Shown here in pieces: positions 52,984 through 60,934 of a stretch of DNA of 64,000 nucleotides (its first letter is position 1; each line of letters starts with the position of its first letter). This DNA is from UBA7803 sp041395905 (lineage in GTDB: Bacteria; Pseudomonadota; Gammaproteobacteria; Pseudomonadales; Azotimanducaceae): positions 434,001 through 498,000 of the forward strand of contig JAWKZP010000002.1 of assembly GCA_041395905.1 (NCBI GenBank). The letters are read 5' to 3'. A program made the translations under genes and the position numbers. Under the pieces are notes generated by a model. It did not search any database, was not told where the DNA came from, and was given only the letters and a program-made list of their open reading frames with translations.

Positions 52984-53845
52984 GGCTGCGCCCGCAGCGC
53001 CGGCTGCAGGTTCCGGGCAGCGCCGAGCAGATCGGCCAGCTGCGGCAGCGCCCGCGCGCAGTCCTCCTTGACCTTGAGCGCGAGCCAGTCGTCGGCGCGA
53101 GTGACTCCGCGGTTGATGGCGTAGATGGGCATACCGAGTTCCCGGGCACGGCGGCAGAACCGGAACGCCGAGTAGACCATGAGCGACGAGCCGACCACCA
53201 GTAGGGCCGCCGACGATTCCACCATGGCATGGGCCGTGGCTACCCGCTCCCGCGGCACCGAGTCGCCGTAGAAAACGACGTCGGGCTTGAGCAGGCCCCC
53301 GCAGCGCAGGCACTCCGGCACCCGGAACCCGTCCAGATCCGGCTCGCCCGCAAGATCGGCATCGCCGTCCGGAGCCGCGCGTGCGGGCGCATCGAGCAGA
53401 AACGCGTTTTCGCGCCGCAGCCGCAGCTGCACTGCCTGGCGAGCCTCCGGAGTACCGCAGCGCAGACAGGTCACTCCGGCGAGGCTGCCGTGCAGCTCCA
53501 GCACCTGGCGCTGACCGGCGGCCTGATGCAGACCATCCACGTTCTGCGTGATCAGGCCGCCGAGCCGACCCGCGCGCTCGAGCGAAACGAGGGCGGCATG
53601 GGCGGCATTGGGAAGCGCACCGGCCATTAGCGGCCAGCCGAGCATGCTGCGGGCCCAGTAACGACGCCGGCTCGCCGGTTCTGCGAGAAACGCCTGGAGA
53701 GTGATGGCGCCGCGCGGCGCCAGTTGCCGGCATCGTCGCGATAGGTGGCGATCCCGGACGCGCCGCTCAAGCCGGCGCCGCTGATGACGGCAATTGTGCG
53801 GGCCGTGTCGAGACGTTGCGCCAGCTCCGCGACCTGGCTGCTCAT
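52980..53845 (-). pseudogene. Sir2-family protein deacetylase, frameshifted
   Basis: Reading from 53845, MSSQVAELAQRLDTARTIAVISGAGLSGASGIATYRDD is the sirtuin N-terminus (NAD-binding GAGxS motif). The remainder is in another frame: ITQNVDGLHQ, two CxxC zinc pairs, VVFYGDSVP and VVGSSLMVYSAF. The shift lies at 53706-53721, exactly a 16-base perfect palindrome. Total length is 866 bases, one short of a multiple of three, so one missing base restores a normal protein of about 288 residues. Start and stop overlap both neighbours by four bases, as in an intact operon, so a sequencing or assembly error at the palindrome is as likely as a real mutation. Confidence 0.83.
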
Positions 53846-55029
53846 CGACGCAGCCGATCCACGGCACGGATCGCCGCGCGCGCGATCCGGGGCATGTTGC
53901 TGTTGCCCATCGGCGTACCGGCACCGCTGTTGAGCGTGAGCGCGACCGCAAGCTCGCGCGTCGGATCGCAGAACGCGCCGCTGCCGCCGTAGCCGAAATG
54001 ACCGAATGCATAAGGCGCGCTGGCACCCAGCGTGAACACGCGGTGATAGCCCATCCGCCAGTGCATTGGAATGAACAGCACCCGATCACGGGTGCGGCTG
54101 CGGACCTCGGCGATCTCGCGGACGCGCTCCTCCGAGAGCAGACGCACGCCGTCGAGCTCCCCGCCCCCTGCCAGCATCGCGTACATGCGTGCCAGCGACC
54201 GGGCCGTGAACTGGCCGTTGGCGGCCGGGATGACCGCCTGCACCGTTTCCTCGGCATTCCAGTCGAACGGCTCGCTGAAAGGATTCAGAGCGGAATGAAA
54301 CTCGGCGAGTTCCACGCCCATCCAGGCGAGACCGGTTTCGGCCACCTCGTACAGGCTCTGCTGCCAGTCGGGCCGCTCGACGCCCGGCTCGATGACACCC
54401 TGGGTCAGCTCCGCCCGTCGGTACAGCTCGTTGTGCGGCATGCCGATGAACATGCCATCGAGACCGAGGGGGTCGACCAGCTCTTCCTGCAGCACGCGCT
54501 GCAGTGGCCGCCCGGCGATCTCCTCGATCAGCCCGCCGACGAGCCATCCGTAGGTGAGCGCGTGGTAACCGTGCGCTTCGCCGGGATCATGCGCAGGGTC
54601 GGCATCGGCGATGAGCTGCTTCATGTGTGCCCAGTCGAGCATCTCCGCGGGGCGCTTGACCATATCGGTGATCCGGTACAGCCCCGCTTCGTGGCACAGC
54701 GCCTGACGGATCGTGATTCGCTCTTTGCCGCGGGTGCCGAACGCCGGCCAGTGCTTCGCGATGGGATCGTCGTAGTCAGCCAGGCTCTTGTCCACGAGAA
54801 TGTGCAGCAGCGTCGAGACGACCCCCTTGGTGGTGGAAAAGCACGGCGCGGTCGTATCCGCGCCCCAGGGATTGCCCGCCGAATCCTTGACTCCGCCCCA
54901 GACGTCGACGACCGCCTTGCCGCTGTGATACACGCACACGGCAGAGCCCGCGTGCTGATCGCGCGGAATCTGGCGGATCAGGCTGGAGGCGACGTCGGCG
55001 TAATCCGGATGAACTCTTCCGTCTAGCAT
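53842..55029 (-). CDS. Family VIII-type serine hydrolase (EstB-like)
   Basis: A 395-residue cytoplasmic-looking esterase of the beta-lactamase fold. SxxK reads STTK in CFSTTKGVVSTL, and the tyrosine motif is in YHALTYGWLVGGLIEE, closely resembling family VIII carboxylesterases rather than class C beta-lactamases. The C-terminal region has FGHFGYGGSG. No signal peptide. Its last four bases overlap the sirtuin start. Substrate unknown; family members act on short-chain esters. Confidence 0.85.
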   Translation of the reverse strand: MLDGRVHPDYADVASSLIRQIPRDQHAGSAVCVYHSGKAVVDVWGGVKDSAGNPWGADTTAPCFSTTKGVVSTLLHILVDKSLADYDDPIAKHWPAFGTRGKERITIRQALCHEAGLYRITDMVKRPAEMLDWAHMKQLIADADPAHDPGEAHGYHALTYGWLVGGLIEEIAGRPLQRVLQEELVDPLGLDGMFIGMPHNELYRRAELTQGVIEPGVERPDWQQSLYEVAETGLAWMGVELAEFHSALNPFSEPFDWNAEETVQAVIPAANGQFTARSLARMYAMLAGGGELDGVRLLSEERVREIAEVRSRTRDRVLFIPMHWRMGYHRVFTLGASAPYAFGHFGYGGSGAFCDPTRELAVALTLNSGAGTPMGNSNMPRIARAAIRAVDRLRR

Positions 55030-55117
55030 TGGCGCTCGTCGTTATACGTTCTCGGGCAGTTTACCGTTGCTGGTGTGGGTTCGGTAATCGGGATGGCCGG
55101 CCTAGGGTTCCGGGGTG

Positions 55118-55269
55118 GCGACCGGACTGCCGGGAAGGGTGGCGGCGGTCTTTCGGCGCGCCTCCGGCGTGCCCTCGTTGGCCGGCTTGCCCCACGCTGC
55201 GCGCGCGTCAATCCGACCGCCTCGGCGCCTCAACATCACCGCCGCCACCCTTCCCGGCAGCCCGGCCGC
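55118..55269. repeat. 152 bp unit with long terminal inverted repeats
   Basis: The core arms 55127-55149 and 55238-55260 are perfectly complementary over 23 bases (core CCGGGAAGGGTGGCGG). Complementarity continues outward to 55118 and 55269 with two mismatches in nine. The interior of 88 bases is GC-rich and non-coding. This is the best-formed repeat in the window and fits a MITE-like or REP-type element. Confidence 0.65.
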
Positions 55270-55388
55270 ATTCCAAGACTCACGACTGTTCCGACAACCG
55301 GACGACTGCATCGATACGGTGACTGCTCGCAGCGTGGATGGTCTGGGCGCCTATGCGGCCCAGCGAACGGATCAGCGTCGGGCGGTGC

Positions 55389-55536
55389 GCTCAGGGGTGG
55401 GTGGGGTGGTGCGGGGGGTTTGAGCGACGCCGAGAGAGCCGGATTGACAGGCGCCCGCAGGACGGGGGCAACTCCGGCAACCGAGGAACCGCGGAGCGGC
55501 CGAGCGCGTCCCCGCCCCCCCCCACCCACCCTGAGC
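55389..55536. repeat. 148 bp unit with imperfect terminal inverted repeats
   Basis: GCTCAGGGGTGGGTGGGG (55389-55406) matches the complement of 55520-55536 apart from one extra G. It follows the previous unit by 119 bases and has nearly the same outer length. It may be a degraded copy of the same kind of element. Confidence 0.4.
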
Positions 55537-55672
55537 CCACTCCGGCACAACCTCGAGCCCGGGTTCCGACCAGCGCGGACCATCGCAAGCGCGCGCCGAT
55601 CAAGCTGGACGACCACCAACAATTATGCGACCTTGACCGAGTGCAAGCAGGACCTGCAACAGGCATCTTCGA

Positions 55673-57118
55673 GTGAGCATAGACTGGCAGACCTACGAAG
55701 CTGGAGGCTTCTGGGACGAGCTGATCACCCCCAAAGGTCGCGCCCGCGCCGGCGCAGGAAACCTCTGCCGCGTGCTGGCGGAACTCAGCGACGAAGAGCT
55801 CAAGGACCGTCGCGCGGCCGCCGAGCTTGCAATCCGCTCCATGGGCATCACGTTCACCGTCTACACGGGCGAAGGCAGCGGCTCGATCGATCGCGAGTGG
55901 CCGTTCGACATCATTCCCCGCCTGATCATGAAGCGGGAGTGGGACGCGGTGAGCGAGGGGCTCAAGCAGCGCGTCAAGGCGCTGAACCTGTTCATCGACG
56001 ACGTCTACCACCAGCAGCGCGTCCTGGACGACGGCATCCTGCCGCGCGAGTACATCGACAAATCCCGCGAGTTCCGCAGCGAGTGCGTTGGCATCGACCC
56101 GCCGCACGGGGTCTGGTCACACATCTGCGGCAGCGATCTGGTGCGCGATGCCGATGGCCAGATGTACGTGCTCGAGGACAACCTGCGGGTGCCCTCCGGG
56201 GTTTCGTACATGCTCGAAAACCGCGAGGTGATGAAGCGGGTGTTCCCGGAGCTGTTCGAGGAGTACGTCATTCATCCGGTGGACGACTATCCCGACCAGC
56301 TGGGCGAATGCCTGCGCTCGCTGTCGAAGGTCCGCTCGCCCCAGGTGGCGGTGCTGACCCCCGGCATCTACAACTCCGCGTACTTCGAGCACGCCTACCT
56401 GGCCAACGCGATGTCGGCACAGCTGGTGCAGGGTTCCGACCTGGTGGTTGGCAAGGACGACTGCGTGTACATGCGCACCATCGAGGGCCTGGTGCGGGTC
56501 GACGTGATCTACCGGCGCATCGACGACCTGTTTCTCGACCCGGAAGTGTTCAACCGCGAATCACAACTCGGCGTGCCGGGGCTCATGCGTGCCTGGCGCG
56601 CAGGCAACGTGGCCCTGGCCAATGCGCCCGGCTGCGGTGTCGCTGACGACAAGGTGATCTACACCTACGTGCCGGAGCTGATCCGCTACTACCTGAACGA
56701 GGAGCCGCTGCTGCCCAACGTGCCCTCATACCGGTGCGTGGAGAAGGACCAGCGAGATTACGTGCTCGACAACCTGGACAAGCTGGTGGTGAAGCCGGCC
56801 AACGAGTCCGGCGGTTACGGCATGCTCATCGGGCCGAAGTCGAGCAAGCAGGAGCGCGAGAAGTTCGCCCGTCAGATACTCGCCAATCCGCGCAACTACA
56901 TGGCGCAGCCGATGCTGCTGCTGTCCACCGCGCCGACCCTGGTCGATCTGCATGCTGAGCCGCGCCATCTCGACCTGCGGCCGTTCATCCTGTCGGGTGA
57001 CAAGTCCTATGTGACCACCGGCGGGCTCACCCGGGTGGCGCTGCGCAAAGGCTCGACCGTGGTCAACTCCTCGCAGGGCGGCGGCAGCAAGGATACCTGG
57101 GTGGTAGATCTGGAATGA
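55673..57118 (+). CDS. Circularly permuted ATP-grasp protein
   Basis: A 481-residue protein of the circularly permuted ATP-grasp family (DUF404/DUF407). Typical blocks are GVWSHICGSDLVRDADGQMYVLEDNLRVPSG and VVKPANESGGYGMLIGP, where lysine and glutamate of the ATP-grasp fold lie, and EPRHLDLRPFILSG near the end. The family is predicted to ligate amino groups to carboxylates, often with an alpha-E partner and a transglutaminase-like protein. GTG start, with the stop overlapping the start of the alpha-E gene (ATGA). No transglutaminase-like gene is nearby. Confidence 0.87.
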   Translation: MSIDWQTYEAGGFWDELITPKGRARAGAGNLCRVLAELSDEELKDRRAAAELAIRSMGITFTVYTGEGSGSIDREWPFDIIPRLIMKREWDAVSEGLKQRVKALNLFIDDVYHQQRVLDDGILPREYIDKSREFRSECVGIDPPHGVWSHICGSDLVRDADGQMYVLEDNLRVPSGVSYMLENREVMKRVFPELFEEYVIHPVDDYPDQLGECLRSLSKVRSPQVAVLTPGIYNSAYFEHAYLANAMSAQLVQGSDLVVGKDDCVYMRTIEGLVRVDVIYRRIDDLFLDPEVFNRESQLGVPGLMRAWRAGNVALANAPGCGVADDKVIYTYVPELIRYYLNEEPLLPNVPSYRCVEKDQRDYVLDNLDKLVVKPANESGGYGMLIGPKSSKQEREKFARQILANPRNYMAQPMLLLSTAPTLVDLHAEPRHLDLRPFILSGDKSYVTTGGLTRVALRKGSTVVNSSQGGGSKDTWVVDLE

Positions 57119-58095
57119 CCACACATACGCTGTCCAGCACGGCTGAGCGGGCCTACTGGCTGGGCCGCTATCTGGAGCGCGTCGAAGCCACCGCCCGGCT
57201 GGTGACCGTGCACGGCAACCTGCTGATCGACATGCCGCGGCGCCAGCCGCGGGGCTGGCGTCCGCTGGTGGAGATAACCGGGAGCGCCGCCCAGTTTGCC
57301 GAGCTCTACGACGAGATCAACGAGCGCAACGTCTGCCGGTTCCTGATCAACGACCCGCGGCACTCCGGAACCCTCATCAACTCCCTGTCGTGGGCGCGCG
57401 AGAATGCCCGGACCCTGCGCAGCATGATTCCCCGCTACGCCTTCGAGTACATCAACGAGGCACATCTGTTTGCACGCGATCAGCTGTCCGGCAACCTGTC
57501 GCGATCACGGCGCGTGCAGGGCCTGACGGCCATCACGGAATTCGTGCAGCGCATCGACGGCTTCATGTCCGCGAACATGCTTCACGATGCGCACTGGAGC
57601 TTCCTGCGCATCGGCCAGTTCATCGAGCGCGCGGACATGACCACGCGCATCATAGACGTCGGCACGGGCACGTTCTGGGAAGGCGCGGTGGAGCTGGAAC
57701 CGTTCGCCGACGTGCAGTGGCGCAGCGTGCTGCGCTCGCTGTACGCGCTGCAGAGCTACAACGCGGCAGTGGGCGAGCCCATCTCTCAGGTTCCGGTGAT
57801 CGACTTTCTCCTCAATCACGAGCGCCTGCCGCGCTCCGTGGCCTATGGCCTGTCGTCGGTGCGCAACAATCTGCGCGGGCTGCCGCGTCACGAGCGTCCG
57901 CTGCGCTCGGTCAACCGAATCCGCCGGTCACTCAGGCAGACCCCGGTGCAGGGCCTGGACGGCGCGGCGCTGAGCCGCTATCTCGACGATATTCAGGTGC
58001 AGCTTTCCGAACTGCACGACGAGGTGCGCAAGACATATTTCGACTTCCACCCGCGGCGGCGGCCGCAGCGCACCAAGACCAGCCGGGCACCATGA
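57115..58095 (+). CDS. Alpha-E domain-containing protein (DUF403)
   Basis: A 326-residue all-helical protein of the alpha-E (DUF403) family. It opens with LSSTAERAYWLGRYLERVEATARLV and has HDAHWSFLRIGQFIERADMTTRIIDV, signature regions of the family. It is translationally coupled to the circularly permuted ATP-grasp gene; the two families nearly always occur together and are thought to form a peptide-ligase system whose product is unknown. Confidence 0.88.
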   Translation: MTTHTLSSTAERAYWLGRYLERVEATARLVTVHGNLLIDMPRRQPRGWRPLVEITGSAAQFAELYDEINERNVCRFLINDPRHSGTLINSLSWARENARTLRSMIPRYAFEYINEAHLFARDQLSGNLSRSRRVQGLTAITEFVQRIDGFMSANMLHDAHWSFLRIGQFIERADMTTRIIDVGTGTFWEGAVELEPFADVQWRSVLRSLYALQSYNAAVGEPISQVPVIDFLLNHERLPRSVAYGLSSVRNNLRGLPRHERPLRSVNRIRRSLRQTPVQGLDGAALSRYLDDIQVQLSELHDEVRKTYFDFHPRRRPQRTKTSRAP

Positions 58096-58146
58096 TCGCC
58101 GGCACGCCCAGGTAGTCGGCCGGGGAACGACGAGGGGAAGCGCACG

Positions 58147-58179
58147 GGTCGCGACCGACAGGGAATGGTCGCGACCGAC
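58147..58179. repeat. Direct repeat of a palindromic 13-mer
   Basis: GGTCGCGACCGAC occurs at 58147-58159 and 58167-58179, a 20-base spacing, about 55 bases before the GST start. The inner GGTCGCGACC is itself a ten-base palindrome. Spacing of two helical turns suggests an operator for a dimeric regulator, but no known family site is recognised. Confidence 0.4.
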
Positions 58180-58233
58180 GGGAAAGGCGAAGGGCCGCCT
58201 TCGGCGGTAACGGCAACAAGGGGAGAAACGATC

Positions 58234-58854
58234 ATGCTGATCCTGCACGGTATGGCGCGCAGCAACTACTACTGCATGGCCAAGGCCTGCCTGCTGGAGA
58301 AAGGGCTCGACTTCGAGGAGGCGCAGGCGGTGCCGTCCCAGGAGGAGAGTTACCTCGAGCTCAGCCCCATGGGCAAGGTACCCTGCCTGCAGACCGAGCA
58401 GGGCTACCTCTCGGAAACCTATGCGATCGCCGACTACCTGGAGCTGGTGCGGCCGGAACCGCGGCTGCTGCCCGCCGACCCGTTCGCGCGCGCCAAGACC
58501 ATCGAGCTGGTGCGGCATCTGGAGCTGGACGTCGAGCTCGTCGCGCGCCGTTGTCTGCCGGCGGCATTCTTCGGGCAGACAGCGAGCGAGGAAACGAAGA
58601 CCACCACCCGGCGCGACCTGAAGCGCGGCATGCGCGCCCTGCGGCGCCTGGTGCGATGCGATCCCTGGATTGCCGGCAACGACTTCACTCTGGCCGACAT
58701 CTACGCCTTCTACACCTTCGGCCTGGCGTCCGCCATCGTGAAGGCGGTGCTCGACGACGATCTGCTGGGCGATGCGCCCGAGCTGCACGCGCTCATGGCC
58801 CTGGCCGCTCAACGCGACAGCATCGCCGAGATCGAAGCCGCCAAGCAGGCGTGA
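58234..58854 (+). CDS. Glutathione S-transferase family protein
   Basis: A 206-residue GST. The thioredoxin-like N-terminal domain has MLILHGMARSNYYCMAKACLLEKG, the cis-proline region MGKVPCLQTEQ and the SETYAIADYLE helix; the C-terminal helical domain ends with the FTLADIYAFYTF segment. The residue expected near the first strand for thiol activation is serine or tyrosine in SNYYC. GGGGAGAA lies before the ATG. Substrate is unknown, as usual for bacterial GSTs. Confidence 0.85.
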   Translation: MLILHGMARSNYYCMAKACLLEKGLDFEEAQAVPSQEESYLELSPMGKVPCLQTEQGYLSETYAIADYLELVRPEPRLLPADPFARAKTIELVRHLELDVELVARRCLPAAFFGQTASEETKTTTRRDLKRGMRALRRLVRCDPWIAGNDFTLADIYAFYTFGLASAIVKAVLDDDLLGDAPELHALMALAAQRDSIAEIEAAKQA

Positions 58855-58917
58855 CGGCAGGGGCCACTGGCCCTGTCCGGCACCAGGCAAATCGTTACCC
58901 GCGGAGGACACCCGACA

Positions 58918-60192
58918 ATGCGCAACCACTGCCGCCATGCCAATCTGATCGCCAGCCTTGCGACCGCGCTCGTGCTTCTGGCACTGCCTGCCGAAGCGGC
59001 ACAACCCCGGCTCAGCCGGCCGGAATCCGTCGGCATGTCCAGCGAGCGCCTCGCGCGCATCGGGCCCGCCATGCAACGCTACATCGACGCCGGGCTGATA
59101 CCGGGTACGGTCACGGCAATCATGCGCCGTGGCAAGCTGGTTCACCTGGAAGTGCGCGGGCTGCGCGACGTCGAGCAGGGCCTGCCCATGACCGAGGACA
59201 CGATCTTCCGGATCGCGTCGATGAGCAAACCCATCACCTCGGCCGCGCTGATGATGCTGTGGGAGGAAGGCCGCTTCCAGCTGCGCGACCCGGTTGCCAG
59301 GTTCCTGCCGGAATTCGCCGAGCCGAAGGTATCCACCACCGGGGACGCCAGCGGCGCCACCGGAGAGCTTGTGGCCGCCGAGCGGCCGATCCAGATCCGT
59401 GACATGCTCACGCACACGGCCGGGCTCGCCAACAGCTACATCGGCAACACCGAGTACTACCAGGAGGTGATGCGCGCCCGCCCGGAGGACGACCTGCAAA
59501 GCTACATCCAGCGGCTTGCCGGACTGCCGCTCAACTACCAGCCCGGCACCGCCTGGCAGTATTCGGCTGCCACCGACGTGGTTGGCCGGCTGGTGGAGGT
59601 GATTTCCGGCCAGCCGCTGGATCAGTTTCTGTATCAACGGATTCTCGGGCCCCTGGGCATGACCGATACGCACTTCTATCTGGGCGACGAGCGCGCCGCG
59701 CGGCTGGCCGCGCAGTACAAACCCGGAGACGATCAGCGCATCGTCCTGGACGACCCTGCCGGCGCGCAGAGCCGCTGGGTGAGCGGGCCGAAGATCCTGT
59801 TCCGCGGCGCCGGCGGGCTGGTGTCCACCGCGCACGACTACCTGCGCTTCCAGCAGATGATGCTCAATGGTGGCGAGCTGGACGGCGTGCGCCTGCTTGC
59901 ACCGTCCACCGTGAGCCTCATGCTGGAGAACCACACCGGTGATCTGCCGCTGTGGCTGCCCGGCCCGGGCATGGGCTTCGGGCTCGGCTACGGCGTGGTG
60001 GTGGACCGTGGGCAGGCCGCGACGCCCCTGTCGCGCGGGGCCGCCTACTGGGGCGGAGCGTACTGCACCCTGTCCTGGCTGGATCCGGAGCAGGAACTGG
60101 TGGCGGTGCTGATGACCCAGGTCCGACCGTACACGCACATCAACGTGCGCCAGGACTTCCAGGTGCTCGCCTACCAGGCGATTCTCGAGTGA
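58918..60192 (+). CDS. Exported family VIII-type serine hydrolase
   Basis: A 424-residue beta-lactamase-fold hydrolase with a signal peptide (LIASLATALVLLALPAEA). SxxK reads SMSK in FRIASMSKPITSAALM, and the tyrosine motif is YSA in WQYSAATDVVGRLVEV, without the asparagine of class C beta-lactamases. The C-terminal segment is WGGAYCTLSWLDPEQ. GGAGG is nine bases before the ATG. It is the third member of this fold in the window and the only exported one. Confidence 0.85.
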   Translation: MRNHCRHANLIASLATALVLLALPAEAAQPRLSRPESVGMSSERLARIGPAMQRYIDAGLIPGTVTAIMRRGKLVHLEVRGLRDVEQGLPMTEDTIFRIASMSKPITSAALMMLWEEGRFQLRDPVARFLPEFAEPKVSTTGDASGATGELVAAERPIQIRDMLTHTAGLANSYIGNTEYYQEVMRARPEDDLQSYIQRLAGLPLNYQPGTAWQYSAATDVVGRLVEVISGQPLDQFLYQRILGPLGMTDTHFYLGDERAARLAAQYKPGDDQRIVLDDPAGAQSRWVSGPKILFRGAGGLVSTAHDYLRFQQMMLNGGELDGVRLLAPSTVSLMLENHTGDLPLWLPGPGMGFGLGYGVVVDRGQAATPLSRGAAYWGGAYCTLSWLDPEQELVAVLMTQVRPYTHINVRQDFQVLAYQAILE

Positions 60193-60271
60193 TCCGGCAC
60201 GGAAGCGACCGGCCTGCCCGATGCGCACGGCGGATGCCGGCGGCTGCACTCCGTGGTGAGCTCCCGGGGCG

Positions 60272-60934
60272 CTAGCGCGCGACCCCAGGCTGGCGCGGAT
60301 GCTTGAGCCCTGTGGTCAGCTTGCTCGTTACCTCGCGTCGCACCCGTGCCGCCAACTGGTGCTGATGATCTGCCAGGAAGCCGGCCACGGCATCGCGATC
60401 CCAGGCAACCAGGGCGCGCAGCGCCCAGCTGAGCGCCTTGACCACCATGTCCTCGCGGTCGCGCACCAGCAGCGCCGCAACGGCCAGCGTGCGCGCCGCA
60501 TCGCCGCGGCCCCCATGGGCGCGGGTGTTCAGCACCGTGGTGGCGACCAGAGCCGCCCTGCGCCACCACAGATCGTCGTGCCGTGCCCAGCGCCGCACTG
60601 CGGCGTCGCTCAGGCGGCCCCGCAGCCAGGCTGTACCAGCGACGTAGACGCCGAACGCATCCACGGCGCCCCAACTCGCAAGCCCCTTCCCCAGCCGCTC
60701 GATGTCGCTCAGACGCAGGCTCTGCATGGTTTCCGGGTGCCGATTGACCAGCTCGAAACCGACCCAGCCGTAGCCGGCGTCCTTGAGCGCATGAGCCGCC
60801 GCCAGCACCTCCGCGGGCGCGGCACCGCGCAGCCTGCCGGACAGCGTTCGGCGAACGCGGCGCAGGCTGGGCGTATCGCGCGTGGCCAGAGCGCGGATCT
60901 CGGCCAGCGCGCCGGCAACCGCCGCAGTGCTCAT
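60272..60934 (-). CDS. DNA alkylation repair protein, AlkD-like HEAT
   Basis: A 220-residue all-helical protein resembling the AlkD/DNA alkylation repair family. Helix pairs are visible along the length and the conserved WARHDDLWWRRAALVATTVL segment matches the family's helical core. AlkC/AlkD enzymes excise 3- and 7-methylated purines. The ATG at 60934 overlaps the stop of the symporter gene (ATGA). It converges with the exported serine hydrolase gene. Confidence 0.72.
   Translation of the reverse strand: MSTAAVAGALAEIRALATRDTPSLRRVRRTLSGRLRGAAPAEVLAAAHALKDAGYGWVGFELVNRHPETMQSLRLSDIERLGKGLASWGAVDAFGVYVAGTAWLRGRLSDAAVRRWARHDDLWWRRAALVATTVLNTRAHGGRGDAARTLAVAALLVRDREDMVVKALSWALRALVAWDRDAVAGFLADHQHQLAARVRREVTSKLTTGLKHPRQPGVAR

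Larger units (their letters stand above)
55030..55672. other. Non-coding interval with repeats between divergent genes
   Basis: These 643 bases lie between the divergent serine hydrolase and ATP-grasp genes. No credible protein is encoded. Two inverted-repeat-bounded units (about 150 bp each, listed separately) fill much of the interval. A ten-base C run at 55514-55523 is a possible indel hotspot. The promoters of both flanking genes should lie here. Confidence 0.6.

Noticed and set aside
53842..55029. Serine hydrolase as an antibiotic-resistance beta-lactamase
   Set aside because: The tyrosine motif lacks the class C asparagine and the protein has no signal peptide, so esterase function is more likely.
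55029..55322. Short frames in the 55 kb repeat region
   Set aside because: They begin inside the serine hydrolase start, follow the repeat arms and show only low-complexity Arg/Pro/Ser sequence.
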